DNA of 64,000 nucleotides. Source: Caprella mutica (Eukaryota; Arthropoda; Malacostraca; Amphipoda; Caprellidae). Position 1 is the stretch's first letter, and every line of letters begins with the position of its first letter. The notes beneath the pieces are model-generated. The model saw only the letters and a program-made list of their open reading frames with translations. It had not been told where the DNA came from and searched no databases. Shown here piece by piece: positions 19,906 to 30,684 of this stretch. A program made the translations under genes and the position numbers. The stretch spans positions 205,317 to 269,316 of the forward strand of contig CANNZV010000509.1 of NCBI GenBank assembly GCA_947561585.1, read 5' to 3'.

Positions 19906-20740
19906 TAAAATGTAAATGGCAGACACTGCTAAAATCTTTAAATAAATAATGTTTACCTTCCACTATACTAACATTAAACTCGATAGTAAATAAAAATACG
20001 AAACAGATGTAAAATAGATAATAAGTAATTTAAATTACGGAATGCAATTAATATGTCCGCAAAAATCGAACTCTTTTTAAAGAGTGTTTGCTTATTTATT
20101 GAGCGATTCTAAAGACAATTTTCAACATATCACAGCATCCAACAAAAAGACAATTTTAATCTGTAAGATAATTTTAACTTCAGTTTTTATATTGTGGGAT
20201 GAGTACCACCCTTAAACTTCTCTCTAAAGTGTTTGCACAAAATAAACATCTGAGTTCCTCTGTTTTGTGGTCCTCCGACACGCTCTTTTATTATCCGTTC
20301 CTTCTCATCATTTCATAGCGGCAAACACGTTTCAATAAACAGGAAACGGTTTCGCCAACACTGTTTGAAGAGATTCTCGCCTCGAAGCTTTGTACACTTA
20401 GGCCCATCTTTTCGAATAACATATTGTTACACTGCTAGCACATACAAAAAAAGAGATACTGTATATATTAACGGTGTTGAATTGCAATCAAATATATATA
20501 TTTATTAAAAATTAATTATTAAACACTATCTAATATATATTTATAATAGATACCAAACTAATCTATTACATACATTATCCCTCATACCATATGTATCATA
20601 GATACAAACATAATTTAATATTGAAAATTATGTAGATAATTATTATTCCACATGATATATGAACGTATCATAGATACAAACCATAGGATTAATATGGGAT
20701 TAAATTATTTTTCATAGATTGATAGAATAGTGGAAGATCA
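19906..20740. other. mostly unique sequence
   Basis: 20200-20450 is the least AT-rich part. Worn single cores (GTATCATAGATAC) lie at about 20594 and 20665 in AT-rich DNA. No gene was supported beyond the short frame listed below. Confidence 0.4.
20291..20422 (-). CDS. unrecognised 43-aa open frame
   Basis: It reads MLFEKMGLSVQSFEARISSN, then SVGETVSCLLKRVCRYEMMR. The composition is balanced, but the length is within chance and there is no family match. Confidence 0.1.
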   Translation of the reverse strand: MLFEKMGLSVQSFEARISSNSVGETVSCLLKRVCRYEMMRRNG

Positions 20741-20955
20741 TTAATTAATTTAGTATGGGTTTAACGTCTGTTACGGAACAAAATGCCATATCTCGGTCGT
20801 CAGAAGTGAATTAAATACAAGGGACTCGAAGAAGCAGGAAAGAGGCTCAATGAACAAAGTCGCCTACCACCAGTTGGTGACAATGCTCATGGATGCAGAA
20901 AAGCTACCTTGTGAATGCAGTCACTACTTACCAAGGAATGTAACGATGTGATGAA
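20741..20955 (-). mobile_element. non-LTR-type 3'-end fragment (family F)
   Basis: It begins at an AT-rich tail (TTAATTAATTTAG), then GGGTTTAACGTCTG, ATACAAGGGACTCGAAGAAG and GCTCATGGATGCAGAAAAGC, to about GGAATGTAACGATG. Read on the minus strand this is ...CAGACGTTAAAC plus an AT-rich tail. Confidence 0.75.
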
Positions 20956-21383
20956 GTATTTTCATATCTCTCGATTATTTGCAACATTTTTTAAATTTCT
21001 AAATGTTAAACTAGTTTGTTTTTTGTGGAAAATATTGTCTTAAAAAAAGTTTGCAAAGTAGTACGTAAAAAAACAATCAACAGAAATAGATTTTCATAAT
21101 CTAATTTACAATAAAAATGCGCTCAGATACAAATAGGATAGTAATTAAAGTGAATAAAGCAATGATGTGCCAAAGCTCTGACGATATTACACCAGTTACT
21201 AATTTGCTGACACAATCGAATTAAGGCTATGAAGCTATCGGCAACTACGCGCTACGACTACCATCGACTATTACGCTCAAATCACATTTTTCTCTTCATT
21301 GATTGTTTGACAACTTTTATGTTAAGATATCATATTTAACATGATATAAACGATTTAGCAGTACATGATTGTAAAAGTAGTGT
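20956..21383. other. unique sequence
   Basis: Nothing was recognised. Confidence 0.4.
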
Positions 21384-21545
21384 CAGTTATTATCGGACAG
21401 TTCATATAAATAGTTGAACATTTTAAACTGGCTATTATAATTGGTATCCGTGATACCAATTATAATGAAAGTGGAATGATGATCATGATATGTATACATT
21501 TTTTAGAACAAAAATTTTAAACTTTCATATAATTCGTAAGTTACT
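21384..21545. mobile_element. FB-A foldback, heavily worn
   Basis: TTATTATCGGACAGTTCAT on the left and AATTCGTAAGTTACTCA on the right. The centre is AATTGGTATCCGTGATACCAATT, a single half-core flanked by its own complementary AATTGG/CCAATT, so this copy pivots on one hairpin rather than two. Confidence 0.65.
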
Positions 21546-21911
21546 CAATATTAATAATTATTTTACATGATAATACAGAAGATATTTTTATTTTAATCCT
21601 TATCAATCTGTATGTAATTAACATTTGTTCCGATATGTTATTACTTTTACATTTTACGTATTATATTTATATAATAGTAATAAAAAGATGAAGAAATAGA
21701 AGAAGCCTCAAAACAAAAGGATTTTCCAAAGCGATTAGGCTTATTTTGATATGATATAAGCACTGGTTATAGCCCTTACAGACCATTATTCGGAGGAGAA
21801 TAGGTTCACGGACATTAGACTCATAGCAAATATGTTGTTAAATTCATTGGCTATCTGCCAGACTAATAAAACTGAATGCTGTATAAAGGAGACAATTAAA
21901 TTAAATGTATA
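21546..21911. other. AT-rich unique stretch
   Basis: Nothing was recognised. Confidence 0.4.
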
Positions 21912-22866
21912 TACAGGGCTATTAAATGAACAGGGCAGTGAAATGAACAGGGCAGTGAAATGAACAGGGCAGTGATGTGAACAGGGCAGTGAAATGAACA
22001 GGGCAGTGATGTGAACAGGGCAATGATATGAACAGGGCAGTGATGTGAACAGGGCAGTGATGTGAACAGGGCAATGATATGAACAGGGCAATGATATGAA
22101 CAGGGCAGTGATGTGAACAGGGCAATGAAATGAACAGGGCAGTGATGTGAACAGGGCAGTGATGTGAACAGGGCAATGATATGAACAGGGCAATGATATG
22201 AACAGGGCAGTGATGTGAACAGGGCAATGAAATGAACAGGGCAGTGATGTGAACAGGGCAGTGATGTGAACAGGGCAATGATGTGAACAGGGCAGTGATA
22301 TGAACAGGGCAATGATATGAACAGGGCAGTGATGTGAACAGGGCAATGATATGAACAGGGCAATGATATGAACAGGGCAGTGATGTGAACAGGGCAATGA
22401 AATGAACAGGGCAATGAAATGAACAGGGCAATGATATGAACAGGGCAGTGATATGAACAGGGCAGTGATATGAACAGGGCAATGATATGAACAGGGCAGT
22501 GATGTGAACAGGGCAGTGATGTGAACAGGGCAATGATATGAACAGGGCAGTGATATGAACAGGGCAGTGATATGAACAGGGCAATGAAATGAACAGGGCA
22601 GTGATATGAACAGGGCAATGAAATGAACAGGGCAATGAAATGAACAGGGCAGTGATGTGAACAGGGCAATGATATGAACAGGGCAATGAAATGAACAGGG
22701 CAGTGATGTGAACAGGGCAATGATATGAACAGGGCAATGATATGAACAGGGCAGTGATGTGAACAGGGCAATGAAATGAACAGGGCAGTGATGTGAACAG
22801 GGCAATGATATGAACAGGGCAATGAAATGAACAGGGCAGTGATGTGAACAGGGCAATGAAATGAAC
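21912..22866 (+). repeat. 17-bp minisatellite, about 56 units
   Basis: The unit is GAACAGGGCAGTGATGT with two switching sites: CAGT or CAAT, and GATGT, GATAT or GAAAT. The combination order is irregular, a natural variant-repeat map. The period is not a multiple of 3, so three minus frames of 270-360 codons are open by construction. Confidence 0.97.
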
Positions 22867-23184
22867 AAAGTAATTGAACCACTAACGATTAATCATATAT
22901 TAATATAAATTTGAAGAATACCAATTGAATAAAGCGCACATACTGACATACCGAGCCATTTTCACATTTCTGATTACTCCATATACCTCTGAAAGTATTA
23001 AGTAATCATCTATAATTTAAATAAATGTTTGAATTACGGAATAAAATAAAACAACCTCAATGTTGCATAAGTATTTCATTATAAGTCTACAGAATTGTAC
23101 AACTAGATTATGTGCACTCGGTAGAACGCATACCTTCGCTGCCGCTTCGACCTGTTCTCTCCTAAAATCTGATAACCTGTTAAC
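22867..23184. other. unique spacer
   Basis: Nothing was recognised. Confidence 0.4.
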
Positions 23185-23625
23185 TGGATAATAACCAATC
23201 GTCCCACCAAGTTTCATGCAATATGGTTCAATACTTTTTGAGTTATTGAGTTACAAATGACCTTGACCTTTGACCGGATCGATCCCAAAATTCTACCAGA
23301 TGGTTCCTGGACATTGACCAATCGTCCCATCAAATTTAAGACAATTTGGTTGTATACTTTTTGAGTTAATGAGTTATAATGGCCTTGACCTTGATCTTTG
23401 ACACGATCGCTCCCAAAATCCAACAAAATGGTTCCAGTATATTGTCCAATCGTCCTACCTAGTTTCATGAAATATGGTTCAATAGTTTTTGAGTTATGAA
23501 TGACCATGACCTTGACCTTTGATCGGGCCGCTCCCAAAACTCTAACAGCAGGTCACTGGACATGGACCAATCGTTTCACCAAATTTCAGACAATTTGGTT
23601 GAACACTTTTTCAGCTATGCGAATG
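23185..23625. repeat. degenerate tandem repeat of about 120 bp with TGACCTTGACC blocks, 3.5 units
   Basis: Each unit has CCAATCGTCCCACCAAGTTT, then ATATGGTTCAATACTTTTTG, then a TGACCTTGACCTTTGACC block (23258-23275 is the best) and CGATCCCAAAA. The type is found dispersed in several invertebrate genomes. The block contains two or three AGGTCA nuclear-receptor half-sites in reverse. The 107-codon minus frame here is part of the repeat. Confidence 0.85.
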
Positions 23626-24160
23626 ACAAGATGATAAATAAATGCCAAGTAAAATATAACCTACCACCAATTTGCGAAGGTAATAAAGTATTAGGTAATC
23701 TATGTTTTGAAATCAATCAAACACTCACTTTAAAATCAGTCATATTTTCTTAAGTAGAGAGTTAAATAATTAGTAATTTCATGGAAAATATGAATAAGTC
23801 ATTTGCTACAGAAATACTCGATAATCTTCAGAGATAATGGCAAACAGTGACATACATTATCCCAACTCATGTACTCATGTATGTAGTTTGTTTCTAAGCT
23901 TTGCATATAAGAACAGATCTCTAAGAGGCTTACACAATGTGATGCATTAAATGCACTGTCTTTAATATTACTTGTAAGTAAAGTAATAATTGTCATGTAA
24001 CATAATACTTGTACGTAATGAACACTATTGTAACCCTTTCTTATTAACTTGGAATAAAAGTAAGAATGGACGGTATCAAGAGGTTTTGTATAAAAAAATC
24101 TTACCTCCACCTTGTTAAATATAATTGCTGAACGTTTGTTTCGAAACCAAAAGTAATACG
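23626..24160. other. unique AT-rich stretch
   Basis: A 137-codon minus frame (23799-24212) spans unique sequence but ends in family F DNA. It has no recognisable motif and is rich in AT-driven residues. It was not accepted as a gene. Confidence 0.3.
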
Positions 24161-24235
24161 TAATTAAGTACAAGGGACTCGAAGAAGCAGTCAGAAAGAA
24201 AAGTGGTTCCATGAACCAAAGTCTCCAACAACCAT
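24161..24235 (-). mobile_element. family F fragment
   Basis: AAGTACAAGGGACTCGAAGA then AAAGTGGTTCCATGAACCAA match the middle of family F. Confidence 0.65.
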
Positions 24236-24522
24236 ATTGTTTAAAATCAGAACTCGTAATTATGAATAATTATTTCAATAAACACAGTAAAGGATATTGT
24301 ATAAATGATATTTATTCGCCCTAACCGTTATTTTTTATAGTTTTAGAAAATAATGCAAAGAAAGGTTGGCAACTCAGAAGAATAATAGAACATCATTAGT
24401 TACCAAATCAATTCGTTAACAAAAGAGAAAAAACTAATTCAATCAATTGAATTCTCTAACATAAGTTCTTTTAGTGCATGGAATTAAACACTTAGGTATT
24501 TAATCTAATACAATTCTCATAT
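24236..24522. other. AT-rich spacer
   Basis: Nothing was recognised. Confidence 0.4.
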
Positions 24523-24708
24523 ATGATATAATTCACATCTAACCCATACCATATAAAGAGCCTGACCTAAATAATATAATTCATATATAATATAATTCAT
24601 ATCTAGCCTAAACCTTATAAAGAGCCTGAGCTAAAATATATATTTATCATACTATAATTCATATCTAATCCATACCTAATAAAGAGCCTGAGCTAAAATA
24701 AGTATATA
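24523..24708 (+). repeat. degenerate tandem repeat, 3 units of about 65-75 bp
   Basis: TAATTCATATCTAGCC then ATAAAGAGCCTGAGCTAAAA recurs three times, with differing AT-rich spacers. Confidence 0.8.
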
Positions 24709-25029
24709 AAGCAATAAGATGAAATCAAGTTTAATCAGCAAAAGAGGTCTGAAGTCCCTCAAGTAAACCTCTTCCGAATCAATTACTGTAAAGAAAATAA
24801 AAAGAGGGCGCAACAGTTCTTTTTCATCCTTTTCCCTCACTGGAAATAACACTCTTAGTAACCTTTTAAGTAAGATTGTAATGTTCAACATTTACCATTT
24901 CAAGAACGGTAATATCATTAAACAATTTGGGAATCTAACGTTCAAATTTCAAATGCCGGTTGACTTTAATTCAGTTACCAGACGTCTAATATGTTCCTCA
25001 ATCATTTCTAGATGAAATTAGACGTTCTG
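24709..25029. other. unique sequence
   Basis: Nothing was recognised. Confidence 0.4.
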
Positions 25030-25436
25030 TAGGGTACGTTACGAATTATCGGTCAGTTCCACATTTACGGTCACATAAGAAAAATCGATACAATAATTAT
25101 TATTAAACTTTTAAACTATTTTATTACACTATTCATGATACCAGCAGGTATCATGAATACTGATAATAATAACGAGTTAAATGCAGGTATCATGGATACT
25201 GATAATAATAACGAGTTAAATGCAGGTATCATGGATACTGAGTATAATAACAAGTTAAATGCAAGTATCATGGATACCAATTAAAATAACGAGTTAAATT
25301 CAGGTATCATGGATACTGATTACAATAACGAGTTAAATGCAGGCATCATGGATACCAATAAATTTAAAAAATAAATACCCTTTTTTTACATATTACCGAA
25401 GATGTTGAACTGACCGATAATTCGTAACCTACCCTA
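25030..25436. mobile_element. FB-A foldback whose core has expanded into an array
   Basis: Both arms are complete (TAGGGTACGTTACGAATTAT; GATAATTCGTAACCTACCCTA) and GGTCAGT/ACTGACC typed. The normally 34-bp centre is replaced by about 210 bp of tandem units (25146-25356). The palindrome symmetry is lost only in the middle. Confidence 0.9.
25146..25356 (+). repeat. 39-bp tandem array grown from the foldback core
   Basis: Five exact 39-bp steps plus a partial unit, with AGGTATCATGGATACTGATA and ATAATAACGAGTTAAATGC. The last unit returns to GATACC. Each unit is the right half-core plus adjacent inner-arm sequence. Confidence 0.92.
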
Positions 25437-25493
25437 CCATCTTTTGGAAGAAATGCTTTAGATCTCTTTTTCGTAACGTATCTCTACTTTAAG

Positions 25494-25636
25494 TCTGCTG
25501 GCGGAGAATAAACATCGTCAGAACTCGACGCAACATCGCGCTGCTCATTCTTGTGCCGGCGGTAGCTGTCTCAATTTGGGTATCACTTGTTGCTTCCGAG
25601 TACAATGAAATGGTAGAGAGAGAGATCTCTTGCTGA
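25494..25636 (+). CDS. exon-like frame with one membrane helix
   Basis: After an acceptor-like TCTCTACTTTAAG the frame reads CWRRINIVRTRRN, then IALLILVPAVAVSIWVSLVA (a 20-residue hydrophobic helix), then SEYNEMVEREISC and TGA. AATAAA lies at 25646. Basic residues before and acidic residues after the helix fit a membrane anchor with an internal N-terminus. GC is clearly above the neighbours. No family was recognised, and 46 open codons can arise by chance. A 60-codon minus frame overlaps and is less protein-like. Confidence 0.2.
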
Positions 25637-25679
25637 CGTTGCACAAATAAAAGAAAAAGAGGCACCAACAACCTTTAAA

Positions 25680-25892
25680 TTCATTTCACTAACAAAATAT
25701 TTCTACATTCATATTATTAATGGTAAAATATTGTTTCACAATGAAAACTTACTGGGATTTTTTTTACAATTCAATATGAAATATATTGTTTATTCATTTT
25801 CATGAAATAACTCACAATATAATTATGATAAATTTTAGCTATGGCAGCATCACAGCAGCCAGGGGTTCGATTCCTGACGAAATTACAGTGAA
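25680..25892. other. unique sequence with a tRNA T-arm-like hairpin
   Basis: 25860-25876 reads CAGGG-GTTCGAT-TCCTG: a five-pair stem with a seven-base loop that includes the B-box consensus GGTTCGATTCC (25864-25874). No matching A-box at the proper spacing or acceptor stem was found, so this is a tRNA or SINE remnant at best. Confidence 0.3.
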
Positions 25893-25897
25893 AACTC

Positions 25898-25977
25898 CCT
25901 GAGTTATGAAGTTCTGAGTTATGAAGCACTCGAGTAATGAAGGACCTGAGTTATGAAATGCACCTGAGTTATGAAGT
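25898..25977 (+). repeat. short irregular repeat of GAGTTATGAAG
   Basis: Four to five CTGAGTTATGAAG words (one CGAGTAATGAAG) with variable spacing. Confidence 0.7.
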
Positions 25978-26075
25978 ATTTTCTATGATTATATTATAGA
26001 AAACGATATAAGTCAAGAATTACGTCATATTCATCACAATGAAGATAGTTTTCTAAAAAATTTAATTAAAGATAA

Positions 26076-26321
26076 TTATCTAGTGCAGTATCTAAAATAT
26101 ATAATTTCTCTGAAAGTGTCAAAATAAGCCTCTTTTGCACTTTTCACAGTGTTTTCTTCACGAATACACTTACAGGAAGTTACAGCTGGTATAACCTGTC
26201 TCTCTATTCGGGGTACAGCTAGTGCGATTTCAGGCCATTCAGTAATGGCAATTGTGTCTACGGCGACTTGAAATCTTGCAAGAGCGTTCGTTCGCGTTCC
26301 CTTCAAATTCGGGCGCCGCAA
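26076..26321 (-). CDS. unrecognised 81-aa open frame
   Basis: It lies in a patch less AT-rich than its surroundings. The frame reads MRRPNLKGTRTNALARFQVA, then VDTIAITEWPEIALAVPRIE, with CKC near the middle and a basic N-terminus. An internal TGTAAGTG could act as a donor and would cut the frame near residue 50. No domain was recognised. It could be an exon, an old mobile-element fragment or chance. Confidence 0.15.
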   Translation of the reverse strand: MRRPNLKGTRTNALARFQVAVDTIAITEWPEIALAVPRIERQVIPAVTSCKCIREENTVKSAKEAYFDTFREIIYFRYCTR

Positions 26322-26496
26322 ATTGATTCATTCGGAAAATGAATTGAATGGAAAAAATTACCGAGGGAAATTGGACGCGTAGTGCGAGGTTGGAATGAAA
26401 TTAAATTCATTTTGCGTTTTACCTTAATAACTAATTTAATAAAGTGTGTGAATTTGTAACTTAAAGTATAAGCAGTATTAATTTATTGTATATAAT
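26322..26496. other. spacer
   Basis: Nothing was recognised. Confidence 0.4.
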
Positions 26497-27373
26497 ATTG
26501 CAAAGCAGTGCCCCGTCTATTGCAAAGCAGTACCCCATCTATTGCAAAGCAGTGCCCCATCTATTGCAAAGCAGTACCCCATCTATTGCAAAGCAGTACC
26601 CCATCTATTGTAAAGCAGTACCCCATCTATTGCAAAGCAGTACCCCATCTATTGCAAAGCAGTGCCCAATCTATTGCAAAGCAGTACCCCATCTATTGTA
26701 AAGCATTACCCCATCTATTGTAAAGCAGTACCCCATCTATTGCAAAGCAGTACCCCATCTATTGCAAAGCAGTGCCCAATCTATTGCAAAGCAGTACCCC
26801 ATCTATTGCAAAGCATTACCCCATCTATTGCAAAGCAGTACCCCATCTATTGCAAAGCAGTACCCCATCTATTGCAAAGCAGTACCCCATCTATTGTAAA
26901 GCAGTACCCCATCTATTGCAAAGCAGTACCCCATCTATTGCAAAGCAGTGCCCAATCTATTGCAAAGCAGTACCCCATCTATTGTAAAGCATTACCCCAT
27001 CTATTGCAAAGCAGTACCCCATCTATTGCAAAGCAGTACCCCATCTATTGTAAAGCATTACCCCATCTATTGCAAAGCAGTACCCCATCTATTGCAAAGC
27101 AGTGCCCCATCCATTGCAAAGCAGTACCCCATCTATTGTAAAGCGTTACCCCATCTATTGCAAAGCAGTACCCCATCTATTGTAAAGCATTACTCCATCT
27201 ATTGCAAAGCAGTACCCCATCTATTGCAAAGCAGTACCCCATCTATTGTAAAGCATTACCCCATCTATTGCAAAGCAGTACCCCATCTATTGCAAAGCAG
27301 TGCCCCATCCATTGCAAAGCAGTACCCCATCTATTGTAAAGCATTACCCCATCTATTGCAAAGCAGTACCCCA
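26497..27373 (+). repeat. 22-bp minisatellite, about 40 units
   Basis: The unit is ATTGCAAAGCAGTACCCCAT plus CT. Variants (GTAAAGCATT, GCCCAATC, GCCCCATCC) recur at multiples of 22. GCCCAATC, for example, lies at about 26664, 26774 and 26950, 5 and 8 units apart. The right edge is cut cleanly by CCCAAGCAACC at 27370. Confidence 0.97.
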
Positions 27374-27600
27374 AGCAACCACAATGATTGGCCCCATGTG
27401 GGTACTACGTGGTACGCCCACCTGGAAAGAGGTGGGAAAACCATGTGGGGTCTATGTGGGCATTTGGACACTGGTTCTGTGTGGTGACAATATTGGGTAG
27501 CCATGTTAAATCTACGTGGGCCCCACCTGTTTTCAACATGACTACATGGTATTTCAACGTGGGTACTAGGTGGTACCTACATTGGTATCACGTTTTCCCC
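27370..27600 (+). repeat. left inverted end (CCCAAGCAACC)
   Basis: GC-rich, with many GTGGG, CCCAC, CATGTGGG and GGTAC words that form local inverted repeats. The open frames here (about 27300-27618) are read-through from the array. Confidence 0.6.
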
Positions 27601-27857
27601 AATCCTATTAAAATTTAGAATTAATTAATATTGATTAACACTCCTACCAAAAAAAGGATAATTGATACGAACTGATTTTAGGGATAAATATTTAATTTTT
27701 AAATGTATCTATAAACAAAACAAAATTTCTAGTTATTTAAAAATATCACAGTCTTCATTATCTATCAAGTTAAGTTATATAAAAAAATAAAAGAAACCTT
27801 ACAGCTTTAAGTTATAACAATAAAATGAAAAATTAATAAGGAGCCTAGTAGTATTGA

Positions 27858-27985
27858 CATCTTCGGATCCAAATACCATATTGCTTATGTTAAAGAGAAA
27901 ATAAATACAAGTGACTGGAAAGTAGTTTCATGAACAAATACCCCTTCTCTTCCATTCACCAGACAGCTTCAGGATAGAGCCCCGC
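27858..27985 (-). mobile_element. family F copy with internal deletion
   Basis: CTTCGGATCCAAATACCATA and ATACAAGTGACTGGAAAG are joined directly to CCCCTTCTCTTCCATTCACC and GACAGCTTCAGGATAGAGCC. The middle present at 28060-28440 is missing. Confidence 0.75.
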
Positions 27986-27995
27986 AAAGCTTATT

Positions 27996-28490
27996 GAAAC
28001 AATTAATTAATTTAGTAGGTGTTTAACGTCTGCTTCGGAACCAAAGGCCCTATCGCTGACGTCAAAAGGAAATTAAATACAAGGGACTGGAAGAATAAGT
28101 CATAGAGGAAAGTGGCTCCATGAACATAGTCCCTTACCACCGTCGGTGACAATGCTCATGGATGCAGAAAAGCTACTCCGTGAATGCAGTCACTTACCAA
28201 GGAATGTGACGAAACGGGACACAAGCACCAATGGCTGCACTCACAGATGGAAGAGGAAAATGAAAAGGTGATAGTAAATGAAGCCACGAACCTACCAAAC
28301 ACAAAAGTCTAAGACCTCGTAGCTAAGGGCATAACCCTAGCGCTATCCTCTAAAATTGCCAGTAGCGTTAAAATAAATGATAAACATGAAGAAAGACAAT
28401 CCATAATCCAAATTACAACAGTTCGGGGCGCAAGGGACGCCACCCCCCTTCTCTTCCATTCAGCACAGACAGCTTCAGATAGAGCCCCTG
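27996..28490 (-). mobile_element. family F copy, long
   Basis: From the AT tail ATTAATTAATTTAGTAGG, through GTTTAACGTCTGCTTCGGAA, ACAAGGGACTGGAAG, GCAGAAAAGCTACTCCGTGA and CATAACCCTAGCGCTATCCT, to ACAGCTTCAGATAGAGCCCC. On the minus strand it ends ...TTCCGAAGCAGACGTTAAAC plus an AT-rich tail, typical of non-LTR 3' ends. No reverse-transcriptase frame was seen. Confidence 0.8.
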
Positions 28491-28830
28491 GTGGCTGACG
28501 AAGCTTATGGATGCAGAAAAGCTACTCCGTGAATAGTCACTTATCAAGGAATGAATGTGATGAAAAGAGACAAGCACCAGTGACAGCACTCACTGGCGGA
28601 AGTGGAAAATAAAGAGGTGACAGTAAATGAATCCTACGAGCCTACCTAACACAAATTTTTAAATCTCGTGGTTGAAGAACATAACCCTAGTGTTATCATC
28701 TAAAACTGCAAGTGGTGTTGAAAAAGGATTATCATGGTGAAAATGAAAAAAAAATACTATTCATAATCCAAATTACAACAGTTCGGGTCACTAGGGACAC
28801 GATTATATTCCTTCTTCTCCTCTTCCTGTC
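28491..28830 (-). mobile_element. second family F copy in tandem, missing its 3' end
   Basis: It starts again at GCTTATGGATGCAGAAAAGC and repeats the same order to CCAAATTACAACAGTTCGGG. It diverges by many substitutions from the first unit, so this is an old duplication or an adjacent insertion. Confidence 0.75.
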
Positions 28831-29673
28831 CTTTGCTCCTCTAGACTACAGTATAGATCTCTGAAGTTGTGCATCCATTGTCCCATAAGATGTCCGTCTC
28901 ACAGTATCTGGAATTGAAATTGGCTTAGCTATTATTCTGCAAAAATTAGTGATGTAACAGCTACAAATATATAGCATTGGGTATAATAAAAAAATAGAAT
29001 ATACTTTAACCTTATTATTACCTAGTTAAAAAAACTAATGCTCTGAAATTGAAATAAGGTAGCTATAAATCCATAGATTATTGCATTCATATTAGAAGTA
29101 GCTTTTGAATATTTGGCATCAAGTAACCATGAATAATTGGTGTCTGAATATATTACTAAAAAAACTGAGAGATTGAATTTTGTCTTTGATTTCAATTATA
29201 TTTTTCAGTTATTGCTTATTAACTAGCTAGATATTATTGATGATTCATTCATAAGATTATAACTGCTATAATACTCACCTAGCTTTTTCAATGAAGACTG
29301 TACTGTTTATGCTTCCTTGAAAAGATTTTTGAAATGCAGCAATTTAGAATTTTTCTGATGTATAGGTATATCAGTGAAGAGAACCCAATTTGTTATTAAC
29401 ATCGCCTTTCGTCATTTAAGGGTAGAAGAGCTGCACTGAAGAAACTCTGAAGCATCTTGACACTGAAAAAGAGGAGTAATATTATTACAATTTACAATTG
29501 CATAAGCTGTAGCTTTATTATTATTAAATAATATTAACAATACCTATCATATAAATTCAATCCATGCTTTTTTTAAACTGATACCAGAAGCGAGTCAATT
29601 CCTACTCAAATTACAAAATCAAAAAAACGTATAAACATGAATTTCCATAGCTAGCTACCTTGTTATTACTTAT
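28831..29673. other. unique sequence
   Basis: Nothing was recognised. CTCCTCTTCCTGTCC-type pyrimidine-rich text lies at 28815-28850. Confidence 0.4.
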
Positions 29674-29957
29674 TAGGGCATGCTACGAATAATTAGTCAG
29701 TTCCACATCTTCGATCATAAGAAAAAACTATTATGTAATAACTAATAATGTAGGTAGATAGCTTATCTACATTTTTATATTAGCTAATAGGTATCAATAA
29801 TACCTAGGTATAACACCACGACACATTAATTAATATAAAAATTAAATAATAGCCTAATTATTATAGATATTACCTAGGTACCTACCTAGCTAGGTAAAGT
29901 TAGTTTTTTCATATGATCGAAGATGTGGAACTGACCGATAATTCGTAACTTACCCGA
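29674..29957. mobile_element. FB-A foldback with a large worn centre
   Basis: The ends are TTAGGGCATGCTACGAATAA and CGATAATTCGTAACTTACCC. The centre contains GGTATCAATAATACC and CTAGGTACCTACCTAGC-type palindromes rather than the standard core. Confidence 0.8.
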
Positions 29958-30684
29958 GGCCGAGTACCAAGATAAATACTACTTGGTCTAGGCCCTAGGC
30001 TAAAGCAATATTGCAAATTTTGCACACAAAAAATGTAAGAGAGTAAATTTAATAATCTTCACATGACTATTGCTAGGCCTACATTCATTTTCTTATTATT
30101 TATTAGGATACTATATTATCAGAGATCATGTGCCAGTGCACACTGCATATGATCAGCTAGGTACCTACCTACCTAGTTTAGAAAAAAAGAAAGAGAGATT
30201 TAAAATAAACTAGGTAGGTACCTAGTTAATTTGATGAGAAGATAGCAAGGTCATTATATACTTACAGTTAATGATGATAATAGAGTAGGTAGCGCTGTCA
30301 CAATAGGAATCATTTCTAGTTAGGTAGTCTGTGTAATATTCAATAATGCTGCAATAAACTTCTGATCGGAAGCAGCCACAGGAAGCCATCTAGCGGAGGA
30401 ATTCTACGCAGTTACACTATAACTTCCTTGTTCAAAATGGTGGCGGGTGCACTATTTGAAAGTAATGTCTTGACTATTCTAACTATTTTCAATAGCATTG
30501 AATGTACGTAGATACTATAATGATTTTGTTCAACAGATAGGTTAATTGTTTTCTCCATATTTGACGATAGCAGCGAACAATTCCGATTAATAAATTGCAC
30601 AAAACCTCACTCAACCTCGCACTGTGATTCACAAAACTGAACTGTTGACTTGAGCATTTACAAAATTACTGATTTATTTGACAG
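29958..30684. other. unique sequence
   Basis: Apart from the inverted repeat above, 30330-30450 is GC-richer (GCCATCTAGCGGAGGAATTC; AAAATGGTGGCGGG). No gene was supported. A 62-codon minus frame at 30412-30600 has no motif. Confidence 0.35.
30156..30226. repeat. inverted repeat, CTAGGTACCTACC arms
   Basis: AGGTACCTACCTACCTAGTT on the left and AACTAGGTAGGTACCT on the right, around a purine-rich loop. Related CTAGGTACCTACC words also lie at 29640-29960. Confidence 0.7.

Noticed and set aside
21786..22882. Cys/His-rich frames up to 360 codons (SLPCSHHCPVH)
   Set aside because: They resemble zinc-finger spacing only superficially. They come from a 17-bp repeat read in three frames.
23214..23537. 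107-codon minus frame (GAARSKVKVMVIHN...)
   Set aside because: It lies wholly inside the 120-bp degenerate repeat, and the frame shifts between units.
23799..24212. 137-codon minus frame in mostly unique DNA
   Set aside because: It starts in a family F fragment. The composition is AT-driven and no motif or splice support was seen.
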